A stretch of 20,271 nucleotides of DNA from CAYJFK01 sp964369475 (GCA_964369475.1 CAYJFK010000045.1:1-20271), one strand, 5' to 3'; counted from the first letter of the stretch, positions 8,226 to 16,909 are shown. The notes: generated by a model not told the origin, from the letters alone. Numbers and translations are program-made.

Positions 8226-9146
8226 ATGAAGAAAAATGAGAACAGTATACTCGCAATAGAGTTTGATGCCGCTGAGATACGTATTGCAGAAGTAGAGCGG
8301 GCGGGCGGCGGTCTTAATGTTGCGGCCGCAACGTCTGTTCCCATGCCCGAAGGCGGTATGACCGAGCACGGGCTAAATGTAAGCGTTTGCGCATCGGCAA
8401 TTTCCTCGGCCATTAACGGCGGCGGCTTTAAGAGCAAAACCGCAGTTGTTGGCATAGACGGAGCTTCCGTCATATACCGTATGGCAAACTTTCCCAAAGT
8501 ATCCGAAGACAGGATGCGCAGCATGGTGCTGCTCCAGTCTCAGGAATTTTTACCGATACCCGTAATAGAGGTCGAAATAGACTATCTGCTCGCAGGCGAT
8601 TATGTAGACGATGCGGGCGCAACAAGGGTAAATGCATTCCTTGTTGCGACAAGAAAGAACTATGTAGGCCGTATTGTGGAGATCTGCAAAGAACTAAAAC
8701 TAACAATAGAGGACATATGCCCTGTAACGACAACACTTGCCACATACGCAATGAAAAACCACAAGCAAGGCGTTGTTATGATGGCAAAGCTCGATAAAAG
8801 ATCGGCATCGGCGATAATTTTCACAGATGGTGTTATATCGTCGGCTCGTACAATAACGGTAAACCCAGATATGCTTGCAAATAGCGACATGCTTGCAAGC
8901 ACGGTTGCCGAGGAGTTTAGAGCACTGCTTATGTACCACGGTACAAAGAGCGCAAAGCCTGTTGAAAAACTAATAACAGTAAAAATGGACAGCGCCTACA
9001 ACGCAACTTGCGAAGTTTTGGGAGAGGCTCTTGGCATAAACAGCGAACAATCGAGACTTTTTGCCGATGTAAAGGTTCCCACAGGCGTTGACAAAGAAAT
9101 GCTTCAAGGGTGCATAGCTCTTGCGGCAGATAAGCTTGGAGGTTAG
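8226..9146 (+). CDS. pilM: Pilus alignment protein PilM (actin-like)
   Basis: 306 aa, somewhat shorter than typical PilM. It is a cytoplasmic actin/FtsA-like protein that binds nucleotide and holds the N-terminal tail of PilN. Visible family features are the opening ILAIEFDAAEIRIAEVE (phosphate-1 strand pair), SKTAVVGIDGASVIYR, the PilM-typical PKVSEDRMRSMVLLQSQEFLPIP helix, a central ATRKNYVGRIVEICKEL segment and a GVDKEMLQGCIALA C-terminal helix. ATG at 8226 is preceded by GGAAGAGAG. The gene ends 3 nt before pilN, and the pilN ribosome-binding site lies inside its last codons, implying translational coupling. PilN contains the matching LSLLP tail. Confidence 0.85.
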   Translation: MKKNENSILAIEFDAAEIRIAEVERAGGGLNVAAATSVPMPEGGMTEHGLNVSVCASAISSAINGGGFKSKTAVVGIDGASVIYRMANFPKVSEDRMRSMVLLQSQEFLPIPVIEVEIDYLLAGDYVDDAGATRVNAFLVATRKNYVGRIVEICKELKLTIEDICPVTTTLATYAMKNHKQGVVMMAKLDKRSASAIIFTDGVISSARTITVNPDMLANSDMLASTVAEEFRALLMYHGTKSAKPVEKLITVKMDSAYNATCEVLGEALGINSEQSRLFADVKVPTGVDKEMLQGCIALAADKLGG

Positions 9147-9149
9147 ACC

Positions 9150-9692
9150 ATGTATAGATTAAGTCTGTTGCCGCAATCCTATAAGGCAGAGCTTGCGGCA
9201 AAGGAAAAAAAGCAGAAGGTTGTTAAGTTGCTGGGTATGGGGCTTGTCGCCACATTTATTCTGCTTGCTGCCTCCGCTTCGTATTATTTCGGAGTTTCGA
9301 TGGCTAACACAAACTACACAAACGAAATCGCAGCATTGTCGAGCGAGATTGCAAGTTACAGCGAAGCGGTGCAATATTCAGAGTCCATTGCAAGGCAAAA
9401 CGAGCTATTATCGCTAGCTATCGGCTCGTCGCCAAACATTGCAGACATGCTTGTGCAGATAGGCAACAGTGTGCCTTCTTATATCTCTGTTAACAACTTA
9501 AATGCTACGTATATGAATGGCATTGGCGCAAGCGATATTACAGGTGTTGCCGACACATATGCAGATGTATCCGACTGGATGAATGTGCTTAAAGAAATCG
9601 AAGGAATTAGCGATGTCGTTTGCTCTTACACGCAGGCTGACGGAGCTGGCTCCGGTATATCTTTTGCACTACAAATATCCATAGTAGGCTGA
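9150..9692 (+). CDS. pilN: Pilus alignment protein PilN
   Basis: 180 aa bitopic membrane protein. The N-terminus YRLSLLPQSYK corresponds to the conserved (I)NLLPxR tail by which PilN docks into PilM. A transmembrane helix follows at about 26-48. Next comes a helical, coiled-coil-like stretch (about 50-90) and an alpha/beta domain (about 95-180) of the ferredoxin-like type, including SDWMNVLKEIEGISDVVCSY. GGAGG at 9138-9142, within the end of pilM, serves the ATG. It should heterodimerise with the PilO product encoded 18 nt downstream. Confidence 0.85.
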   Translation: MYRLSLLPQSYKAELAAKEKKQKVVKLLGMGLVATFILLAASASYYFGVSMANTNYTNEIAALSSEIASYSEAVQYSESIARQNELLSLAIGSSPNIADMLVQIGNSVPSYISVNNLNATYMNGIGASDITGVADTYADVSDWMNVLKEIEGISDVVCSYTQADGAGSGISFALQISIVG

Positions 9693-9710
9693 TTGAAGGG
9701 TGGTTAAGTT

Positions 9711-10235
9711 ATGAATAAAAAAGCAGTAGGAAGCACAGAAATCCTTGCAGTTGCAATGGGATTTCTAATGGTAGTTGCGATCTTCTTCAGCGTTATGGTA
9801 TTTTTCAGAGCAGGAGATGTTGTAGATGCCAATGCACTACTTGAAGGTGAAATTTCTTCAAAGCAAGCAGAGCTTGCTCGTGTTAAAGAGCTCGATGCAA
9901 ACATAGAGGTACTAAAAAAGGAGCATGAAGCATCGCTACTTTTAATGCCAAAAGGCGCAACAGAAGATCAAATAATGACAGAATTACAAATGGTGTCTGC
10001 CGAGTATGGCTGTGACTTGTCGGGTATTACTTTTAACTCGAGAACGGCAACAGGCGAGTTTAACACAATAGACATGACGGTTGAGCTTGTCGGTACTTAC
10101 GCAGATCTTGCCGAGATGATGCAAAAGATTGGCCATCAAGAGAGATTTTACAAGGCAAACAGCCTTGATTTCTCCGACGCAGGTGATGGTATGCTCGGTT
10201 TGACTGTTAATCTTAGCGCATATTACACAATATAG
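9711..10235 (+). CDS. pilO: Pilus alignment protein PilO
   Basis: 174 aa bitopic membrane protein. A single transmembrane helix (about 10-33) is followed by a coiled coil (about 42-75; rich in E, K, L) and a ferredoxin-like domain (about 80-174) containing MTELQMVSAEYGCDLSGITF and DMTVELVGTYADLAEMMQKIG. The topology and order after PilM and PilN identify it as PilO even though the sequence itself is divergent. AAGGG lies 10 nt before the ATG. Its stop codon overlaps the ribosome-binding region of pilB (TAGGGAAA), so the two are likely coupled. Confidence 0.8.
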   Translation: MNKKAVGSTEILAVAMGFLMVVAIFFSVMVFFRAGDVVDANALLEGEISSKQAELARVKELDANIEVLKKEHEASLLLMPKGATEDQIMTELQMVSAEYGCDLSGITFNSRTATGEFNTIDMTVELVGTYADLAEMMQKIGHQERFYKANSLDFSDAGDGMLGLTVNLSAYYTI

Positions 10236-10248
10236 GGAAAGTTGATAT

Positions 10249-11937
10249 ATGAACAACATTAAAAGACATAACCAAATGGGCGAAATCTTGATAACAGCGG
10301 GAGTCATCACACGCGATGATCTGACCGCTGCTATTGAGCAACAAAAATCCACAGGTGAAAAGATAGGCGAAATACTTGTGGCAATGGGTGCTTGTACAGA
10401 TGCAGCAATCGCAGAAGCGCTATCACAGAGTACAGGCTTCGAACTTCAGCCTCTAAACGAAATAGGGGTTGATATTAATGCCGCAAACCTTATAACACCG
10501 GAAACAGCAAAAAAATATCAGCTCTTACCTGTCTCCATTTCGGGTAATGTTCTTAATGTAGTTATGATGAACCCGAACGACATTGTGGCAAAAGACGACT
10601 TGAAGTTTATGACGGGCTACGACATTCGCCCCGTAGTAGCTTCTGACAGCGAGATAAGAGCGGCCATTAACAACTTTGCGAACTTCTCGACAGAGCTTGA
10701 AGTGCAAGACGAAGAAGAGCCGGACATGTCGCTCGACCTTGGCGGCGATGAAGGCGGCGATGGGGATGATGCCCATCCTGCTATCGCCCTTGCCAATCAG
10801 ATACTTCACAGCGCAGTACGAGTAGGTGCCAGTGACATACATATTGAGCCTGCCGAGAAGATTTTGCGTGTTAGATACCGTATAGACGGCGTTTTGCACG
10901 AAACTCTGGTTAGGCCTATGAGAATGCATGCATCGCTCGTTTCTCGTGTTAAAGTTTTGGGCGGCATGGACATTGCCGAGCGTAGAATTCCGCAAGATGG
11001 TCGTGCGACGATCAAAGTAGATACAAAGACGGTAGATATTCGTATAGCATCGCTCCCTTCTGTTTATGGCGAAAAGCTTACACTTCGTATGCTTGTTAGA
11101 AGCGATACTGTCGTTACGATGGATCAACTTGGCTTTGCACCGCATTATCAAAAGAGGATGGACGAAGTTCTTAAGACACCGTACGGCTTTGTGCTTGTAA
11201 CAGGGCCTACCGGTAGTGGTAAGTCGACAACACTATACGCCTCGCTTGCCGAGGTAAACACGCCCGACAAGAACATTATTACGCTTGAAGACCCTGTTGA
11301 GCGTAGAATGGACGGCATAACACAGGTTCAGATGAACAACAGAGCGGGCATGACCTTTGCTTCGGGTCTGCGTTCTATTCTTAGAAGTGACCCCGACATT
11401 GTTATGGTCGGCGAAATTCGAGACAGAGAAACGGCAAACATCGCCGTTGAAGCTGCTCTAACAGGTCACCTTGTGCTTGCAACGCTACATACAAACGATG
11501 CGCCGAGCACCGTAACACGACTTGGCGAGATGGGGGTAGAACCCTTCCTTATTTCGTCGTCGCTCATTGCGGTCGTCGCTCAGCGTTTAGTTCGAAAGCT
11601 TTGCCCTGTATGCAAATCTCCCGAAGTTTACACTCGTGAAGAAATCTTGTCCAAAATCCCAGACTTTCCGGTCGAAGATGGGGCAGACAGTTATACAATT
11701 TACCAGAGCAAGGGTTGTATTTCTTGCAATAACACAGGCTACAAAGGCAGAAAAGGCGTATACGAAATACTTCGCACCAGTGATGAACTTCGTGTGCTAA
11801 TTCTAAATGCCGCACCTGTTGGGGAGATACAAAGAGTTGCGGTAGAACAAGGCATGAAGACTTTGCGTCAAGATGGCCTTGAAAAGGTTAAAGACGGAAC
11901 AACATCTATGGAAGAGCTACTGCGTGTTATCGTGTAG
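10249..11937 (+). CDS. pilB: Type IV pilus assembly ATPase PilB
   Basis: 562 aa, the usual PilB/GspE length. It is a cytoplasmic hexameric ATPase that drives pilus polymerisation. An N-terminal MshEN-type region (about 9-145) has two related 24-residue-like blocks, MGEILITAGVITRDDL and IGEILVAMGACTDAAI. It is joined by an acidic linker (151-174) to the T2SSE domain. Motifs are Walker A GPTGSGKS (319-326), EDPVERR, the Walker B region DPDIVMVGEIRD (381-392), the His box HLVLATLHT (407-415) and four zinc-binding cysteines (C452, C455, C490, C493). The cysteine set separates PilB from the PilT genes here. Last gene of the PilP-like-to-PilB run. No convincing terminator follows. Confidence 0.95.
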   Translation: MNNIKRHNQMGEILITAGVITRDDLTAAIEQQKSTGEKIGEILVAMGACTDAAIAEALSQSTGFELQPLNEIGVDINAANLITPETAKKYQLLPVSISGNVLNVVMMNPNDIVAKDDLKFMTGYDIRPVVASDSEIRAAINNFANFSTELEVQDEEEPDMSLDLGGDEGGDGDDAHPAIALANQILHSAVRVGASDIHIEPAEKILRVRYRIDGVLHETLVRPMRMHASLVSRVKVLGGMDIAERRIPQDGRATIKVDTKTVDIRIASLPSVYGEKLTLRMLVRSDTVVTMDQLGFAPHYQKRMDEVLKTPYGFVLVTGPTGSGKSTTLYASLAEVNTPDKNIITLEDPVERRMDGITQVQMNNRAGMTFASGLRSILRSDPDIVMVGEIRDRETANIAVEAALTGHLVLATLHTNDAPSTVTRLGEMGVEPFLISSSLIAVVAQRLVRKLCPVCKSPEVYTREEILSKIPDFPVEDGADSYTIYQSKGCISCNNTGYKGRKGVYEILRTSDELRVLILNAAPVGEIQRVAVEQGMKTLRQDGLEKVKDGTTSMEELLRVIV

Positions 11938-12153
11938 TGGGCTAAAAAGTGCGTTACAAAATGGAACATTTCGACATTTATGTCGTCTAATTTAGTATAG
12001 AATATAACTGAACATAGGCGAGGTATGTCAAAAAACAGATATAAATAATTATATATGCATTTATTAGAATATATAATTGACGGCAGAAGTATCGATATAT
12101 TCGTAGAGATATAAGCAGACAAATCCCGTCGCAAAAGGAAAGAGGTTTTATTT
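11938..12153 (+). promoter_or_regulatory. 216-bp gap with palindrome and possible minor-pilin promoter
   Basis: No gene fits here. CGACAT-TT-ATGTCG, a perfect 14-bp palindrome at 11972-11985, sits just upstream of TTTAGTATAGAATATAACTG (11991-12010). That stretch nearly repeats the -10 region before pilT copy 2 (TTTAGTATAAAATATATCTG). A consensus -35 is missing at the proper spacing, so any promoter would need an activator. A lone TTGACG (12077-12082) has no good -10 partner. This region probably separates the assembly genes from the minor pilin genes. Confidence 0.4.
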
Positions 12154-13698
12154 ATGGTAATGAAAATTTTGAGAGATAAGCGAGGTTTCGGCATAGTAGC
12201 GGCACTGATCGTTATGCTGTTGTTTGCTTTTTTGTCGACGGCGATATATGTATATTCGAATAGCCAACTAAAGGTCTCGCAAAAGTTAGAGCAAATGGAG
12301 AATGCCGACTATCTTGCAAGAACCGGAATCGAGGCAACCGCCAAAGCTTATAGTGAATTGTCGGAAATCGAGAGAAATAACGGGGCGGCACATAAGCTTG
12401 AAGCAAGATATACATACATTGTAGATGACCCTGCTTCGAACGAGCCAATATATTATACATATACAGGCTGGACAAATTCTTATATAAGATATGATGATGG
12501 AGTGCATAATCCCAGCTTTCCCACATACACAGACGCTATGAACTTGCAGAAAATGGATATACTGGGGTATTTCCAAACTACTGCCGAGTATCCGATAATT
12601 GAAACTATCGACGGATCAAGCTTTGAAACGGTCAACTTTAAAAGTACGGCATATTATGGCGGAGTTACTACAATAACAAGTGATATACCTACAAACACAG
12701 ATGGTAGCACGGCTGTTGCCGAAGCGTATTTCCCTGTTGAGATGACAGGTATTGATGCTTATGCAGAAGGCTGGTATACAGATGAAGGTGTTGCTATTAC
12801 AGGTAACAAGTCGTACACAAATTCGCTTGGTGGGTCAACAACAGTACTGTGGAGCAACTACGGTTCGCAAACAGATAGTGAAGGAAATGTTGCTAACATA
12901 ATGGGCCATTCAGTTCCCGGAACGTTAACCTTTAAACAGCCAAACTCGCTTACAAATGAGGAATTTACACTTCCTGTTGTAAGCACAACGGAAAATCATT
13001 GGCTTTGGGGCTCGCGAGAGGTTGTGAGTGTGTCTCAAACAAACAACTCTAATAAGATTACATACATTGCGGATCAGATTTATTTTGATTTACCGATAAA
13101 CTTATACACACCAACAAACGGAATTAACAATTTTTTGATGCTTAGCGGTGGAGATATAGTTATAAACGGAGAGGTGGAACTATATTTATACTACAAGTTG
13201 ATAGCTTCCAGTGCACGCTCCGGTACTATGGCGATATCTTGTCCGGAGGGCGATTTTCCCTATGTAGATCCGGTGACAGGTAGGACGGCAGCAAAAGTAT
13301 ATTTCAATGCGGATGTATCTATGTCTGCACAGTCGCTCTTTAACCAAGGTCGTGCCCAGCTATTCAGCGCAGGTGAAGTATATTACTTCTATCAAGATGT
13401 AGCAGGTGTTAACGACAACAGCAACACAATAGATTTTGTTAAGCTGTGGAACGACACGATTTCAGACGAGGAAAAAGACGACTTTAGCTGGCTGACAGGC
13501 GAACTTATCGACTATTATAAAAATAATGGATCTGGTGAAACGTATGAAATGTTTGACGGATCAAACGCAAGCACGGCAGACATGAGAAAGATAGAGCCGG
13601 GAAAATACTTAGATCCGGCTACGGGAGCTTCGCTCGATCTGCCGACAGATTTAGCGCCTCCACAGACTAGCTCTGCACAGTTTTTGACATGGAAATAA
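12154..13698 (+). CDS. PilX/GspK-like large minor pilin without Glu+5
   Basis: 514 aa. The N-terminus KRG-FGIVAALIVMLLFAFLS (G11/F12 junction) has a basic patch, Gly and a hydrophobic helix as in prepilins, but residue +5 is Ala rather than Glu. The helix then continues amphipathically (KVSQKLEQMENADYLARTGIEATAKAY), as in PilX/GspK-type proteins, where the segment ends with an A.AA/EA-type turn. The remaining roughly 430 residues are polar, beta-rich and unrecognised. GspK, which caps the pseudopilus tip, also lacks Glu+5, so a tip position is plausible. ATG at 12154 follows AAAGAGG by about 10 nt; a second ATG at 12160 is possible. It is 28 nt upstream of the next pilin-like gene. Confidence 0.7.
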   Translation: MVMKILRDKRGFGIVAALIVMLLFAFLSTAIYVYSNSQLKVSQKLEQMENADYLARTGIEATAKAYSELSEIERNNGAAHKLEARYTYIVDDPASNEPIYYTYTGWTNSYIRYDDGVHNPSFPTYTDAMNLQKMDILGYFQTTAEYPIIETIDGSSFETVNFKSTAYYGGVTTITSDIPTNTDGSTAVAEAYFPVEMTGIDAYAEGWYTDEGVAITGNKSYTNSLGGSTTVLWSNYGSQTDSEGNVANIMGHSVPGTLTFKQPNSLTNEEFTLPVVSTTENHWLWGSREVVSVSQTNNSNKITYIADQIYFDLPINLYTPTNGINNFLMLSGGDIVINGEVELYLYYKLIASSARSGTMAISCPEGDFPYVDPVTGRTAAKVYFNADVSMSAQSLFNQGRAQLFSAGEVYYFYQDVAGVNDNSNTIDFVKLWNDTISDEEKDDFSWLTGELIDYYKNNGSGETYEMFDGSNASTADMRKIEPGKYLDPATGASLDLPTDLAPPQTSSAQFLTWK

Positions 13699-13726
13699 CG
13701 GTTACAACAGAAAGACAGGTGAAGAA

Positions 13727-15820
13727 ATGAAGCTAAGAGAATATATAAGTGATAAAAGAGGCATGACTCTTATAGAGTTGCTAATAGCTATGACAATTAT
13801 TGTTATAACCGTTTTTGCATTTACTCCACTAATCACATTAAATTATACAATGCTTGCACAAGCAGGTCAAAGCAACACCAATCTATATAATGATATAGGT
13901 GAAATAGAGGGTGAGATCGCAGAAAAAATCGAGAGTGGTGTTGGAAATACAGACGGTATTGTTGTTTCCTTTCCGATCGGAGTAGGTACAACGCCTACGC
14001 TTCACATCGATGCAACAGGTGAGTTTATTGAACCTACAACACCGTCAGCCGGGAATGAAAACATGACGGCATTCTTAGGAGAAAGCGGAACGGTAGAGGG
14101 TGGACTGATATTAGACCCTGCCAGACTTCAAACAGGAGACTTTCCCGATGCCGCTAAAGGTGAGTTTGTTTTAATAACTGCTGTCGGTTTCGAGTTTAAA
14201 GATGTTAACAGATTTAGCATTAAAATAAACACAAACGATGCAGACTCCGACGTTTCGGATTTTGTAACCTTTTCTATCGACCCCAGTGATCCAACAAAGG
14301 CAAAAATGTTTTTTGATAAAAACCACACGATAGGTACGGGTAGTAATACGAAAACTTTTGACGATATTTTTTCTTCAGCAAATGCACCTTTTAGAGTTTT
14401 CTATGGAAACTACTTTGCATACCAAAACCTAGACTTTATCCCATTTGAAACATTTGATTACATAGTTGGCGGAGAATCTGCGCATATTGCAGTTGCAGAA
14501 GATATAAAGACGTCAGAAAACGGCAACTATATTTGGATGTACGAAGCACAACTTCCCGATACAAAGACAGATGCTCCCCGAAGCATTAACGACATACTTT
14601 GGGTGCCCGGTCATCAACATTTTGCAGGCCTTGGAGATGATGGACTATATTTTGAAATAAGCGCAAATTCGCCACTTGTCTTTTTAGAGGATCTTGCCTT
14701 AAGCGATTCGACAATGAACAAAATTGGCGGAGATTCGTACACGTATACACTCGACCCAAGTGCTGACATACATGGTTGGTACGATAATGCAGAAAGAGAC
14801 TTTGTTGATGCGCTTGTATCACCTTTCGACAGTAGCAAGAAAAGCATAGATTTTGTTGGCGGGCTTGCAGTCTGGGCGTATATGAAAACTTATGATAGCT
14901 GGTGGGGATCGTTGTTTGACGAATACGACTGGGTATGGGTTGCGGATAGTGGTCAGTACAACTTTGATAGATCAAGAACGCCTACTATGTATGCGAGTGT
15001 CAGTTCCAGTGACGATGGAGATAACGACGAAACCGGAAATATTTTCGGTAGTAGCATGGAAGGTATTGCCGCAGGCACAATGTCAAGTAGCGAGGATTAT
15101 ACGTTGTTTATAACCGAATCGAACCGTATTTATTACAGGAAAAACTACTATGACGACAGCAACATGGTAAACTATCAACCTATGATAAACAGAAATTACA
15201 GAAACGATAGATACTACAATTTTTCTCAAGGTGATCTAAATGCAATAGCATATGGTGGTGGCAACTTTTCTACATCTTCTGGAATGTACAGTAACGGCTA
15301 CTTTGTTGTTGGAACAACAAATGGTAAGCTGTACAGAATAACAGATCCGGATGCAGTGCCTTCGGGAAGGAACTCAAGTAGTCCCGGTATATCGGCAGCT
15401 ACACTTAATGCAAGCAACTCCAATAAGTTTAATGCTATTGCATATGGTTCTAAAAGATGGGTAGCAGTAGGCGATAACGGAACAATATTCACATCACAAA
15501 ACGGAACATCTTGGTCTAAAGAAAATAGTGTGCCTACATTAAAACATCACGATGGCGTTACTATATCGAGCAAGGGGACAGATTTTACCGATATAGCTTA
15601 TGTACCGTACGATGCTGCAAACCCAGAAGCCGGTGGAGAATTCTTTGTTGTAGGAACAAACTCTGCTATACTGCACATCGATGTGAATAGCTCGGGTGGA
15701 TTTACAAACACATGGGTATTAGACACGGTTTATCAACAGTACGACCCAACTAACCCCGCAAATCAGGTGCCATACGAAGGTTGGCTAACACTGAATACGA
15801 TAGCTAAGAAAGAGGGGTAG
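13727..15820 (+). CDS. Very large minor pilin with C-terminal beta-propeller-like repeats
   Basis: 697 aa. The prepilin motif KRG-MTLIELLIAM (cleavage after G12, Glu+5 at E17) precedes the usual hydrophobic helix (13-37) and a pilin-like N-terminal region. From about residue 285 onward, repeats of the type (I/F)xxIAYG...(F/W)VxVGxxGxIxxS occur. Examples are INDILWVPGHQHFAGLGDDG, DLNAIAYGG..YFVVGTTNGKLYRI (from residue 503), FNAIAYGSKRWVAVGDNGTI (from 566) and FTDIAYVPYD..EFFVVGTNSAIL (from about 618). This is the signature of BNR/sialidase-type propeller blades; six or so may be present. AGGTGAAG precedes the ATG. The inferred role is a pilus-tip adhesin or sensor, comparable in shape to PilY1, which carries a propeller on a separate polypeptide. 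The ligand is unknown. Confidence 0.75.
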   Translation: MKLREYISDKRGMTLIELLIAMTIIVITVFAFTPLITLNYTMLAQAGQSNTNLYNDIGEIEGEIAEKIESGVGNTDGIVVSFPIGVGTTPTLHIDATGEFIEPTTPSAGNENMTAFLGESGTVEGGLILDPARLQTGDFPDAAKGEFVLITAVGFEFKDVNRFSIKINTNDADSDVSDFVTFSIDPSDPTKAKMFFDKNHTIGTGSNTKTFDDIFSSANAPFRVFYGNYFAYQNLDFIPFETFDYIVGGESAHIAVAEDIKTSENGNYIWMYEAQLPDTKTDAPRSINDILWVPGHQHFAGLGDDGLYFEISANSPLVFLEDLALSDSTMNKIGGDSYTYTLDPSADIHGWYDNAERDFVDALVSPFDSSKKSIDFVGGLAVWAYMKTYDSWWGSLFDEYDWVWVADSGQYNFDRSRTPTMYASVSSSDDGDNDETGNIFGSSMEGIAAGTMSSSEDYTLFITESNRIYYRKNYYDDSNMVNYQPMINRNYRNDRYYNFSQGDLNAIAYGGGNFSTSSGMYSNGYFVVGTTNGKLYRITDPDAVPSGRNSSSPGISAATLNASNSNKFNAIAYGSKRWVAVGDNGTIFTSQNGTSWSKENSVPTLKHHDGVTISSKGTDFTDIAYVPYDAANPEAGGEFFVVGTNSAILHIDVNSSGGFTNTWVLDTVYQQYDPTNPANQVPYEGWLTLNTIAKKEG

Positions 15821-15822
15821 TA

Positions 15823-16812
15823 GTGAAAAAGTACAGCATTCGCAAAAAAATAAGCAAAAACAGTGGGTTTACACTTGTTGAAATGATTATAGCAGTAGCA
15901 ATTTTAAGCGTAATTGCTGCTATGTCATTGCAAGCGCTAACTCATATCTTAAGAACATACGAGCGTAGTGAGCAAGAGTACACATTACAAGCTGCAGCTC
16001 AGCTAACCTCTATGTGGATAAACAGCAATATAGAAACGGCAAATACAGTAGAGATATTGGATACAGTTCCAACTACATTTGATAAGGACAGCATATATTT
16101 GTATACAAAGCCACCGACGGTAGAAACTGACGGTACGGTAACAGATATAGGCGGCGTAGTGTATGTTGTTGGATCGACATTCTCGAACAAAGCGGAAGAC
16201 TATGTAAAGATAACCGAAGTTCCGCTAAATCTACAATTTGCAGCGACCGGCAATCGTGCTAAGTCGATTGATTATAGCGTATCGGGAGACAGAGTGGGGG
16301 GGCTTAACCCTCAGGAGCTCGATGCATACTCGATAGACGGAACGGTCAGTTTCTTAAATATGACAAGTAATACTTTTGTAGAAGTTGGAAGTGGAGCAGG
16401 ACATTCGATAGTAAGGTTTGAAACAACCAGTACAAGAAATTTAAACACAAGCCTATCTAATCCTGCAACAGGCCCCTGCTTTATCGCTACCGCCTCCTTT
16501 GGCTCGCTCGAGGCTCGTCCTGTCGCAACACTTCGCCACTTCCGTGACGATGTTATGCTGACAAATCCTGTCGGTCAGTGGCTTGTTAACCTCTACTACA
16601 CCGTATCTCCGCCAATTGCAGACATTATAGCGGAAAACGATGCTTTACGAGTTATAACAATGGTAATTTTAACCCCAATAGTAGCGGTGGCGGCAGTTAT
16701 GTTAGAACCTGCGCTGCTCGTAGGGGCACTGCCCTTTGTGGTGGGCTTTATCATGCTACGTCGCTTTAAAAAAAGCGGGAAAAACAAAGTTTCTGAGCGG
16801 TCGGAGGCATAG
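15823..16812 (+). CDS. Minor pilin fused to CFI-box C-terminal module and membrane tail
   Basis: 329 aa. The prepilin motif NSG-FTLVEM (cleavage after G15, Glu+5 at E20) and a hydrophobic helix are followed by a pilin-type domain to about residue 210. At C219 a different module starts: CFIATASFGS, then LRHFRDDVML, then YYTVSPPIADIIAE (to about 271). This matches the recurring C-terminal module called CFI-box-CTERM in protein-family collections. Hydrophobic segments (about 277-311) and a basic tail (RRFKKSGKNK) close the protein, so it could be membrane-embedded at both ends. GTG start with AGAGGGG 5 nt upstream; only 2 nt follow the preceding stop. GC rises from about 37% to about 55% exactly at the CFI box by hand count. 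Function unknown. Confidence 0.75.
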   Translation: MKKYSIRKKISKNSGFTLVEMIIAVAILSVIAAMSLQALTHILRTYERSEQEYTLQAAAQLTSMWINSNIETANTVEILDTVPTTFDKDSIYLYTKPPTVETDGTVTDIGGVVYVVGSTFSNKAEDYVKITEVPLNLQFAATGNRAKSIDYSVSGDRVGGLNPQELDAYSIDGTVSFLNMTSNTFVEVGSGAGHSIVRFETTSTRNLNTSLSNPATGPCFIATASFGSLEARPVATLRHFRDDVMLTNPVGQWLVNLYYTVSPPIADIIAENDALRVITMVILTPIVAVAAVMLEPALLVGALPFVVGFIMLRRFKKSGKNKVSERSEA

Positions 16813-16831
16813 GTAACGCCCCCTGAATTTA

Positions 16832-16854
16832 GCGATTTTTCAATTATCGCATTT
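16832..16854 (+). terminator. Weak stem-loop after the minor pilin genes
   Basis: GCGAT (16832-16836) pairs with ATCGC (16846-16850) around a 9-nt loop, followed by ATTTTGG. The stem is short, so it would be a poor terminator. It is the only candidate between the CFI-box pilin gene and the pilA promoter. Confidence 0.3.
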
Positions 16855-16909
16855 TGGTTATAATATAGCGATTTTATTAAAAAAATATGAAATATTTATA
16901 TTTTGTTCA

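Noticed and set aside
10525..11151. 208-aa open frame on the minus strand inside pilB
   Set aside because: It is antisense to the conserved PilB coding region. Its composition is that of a shadow frame and it has no recognisable motif.
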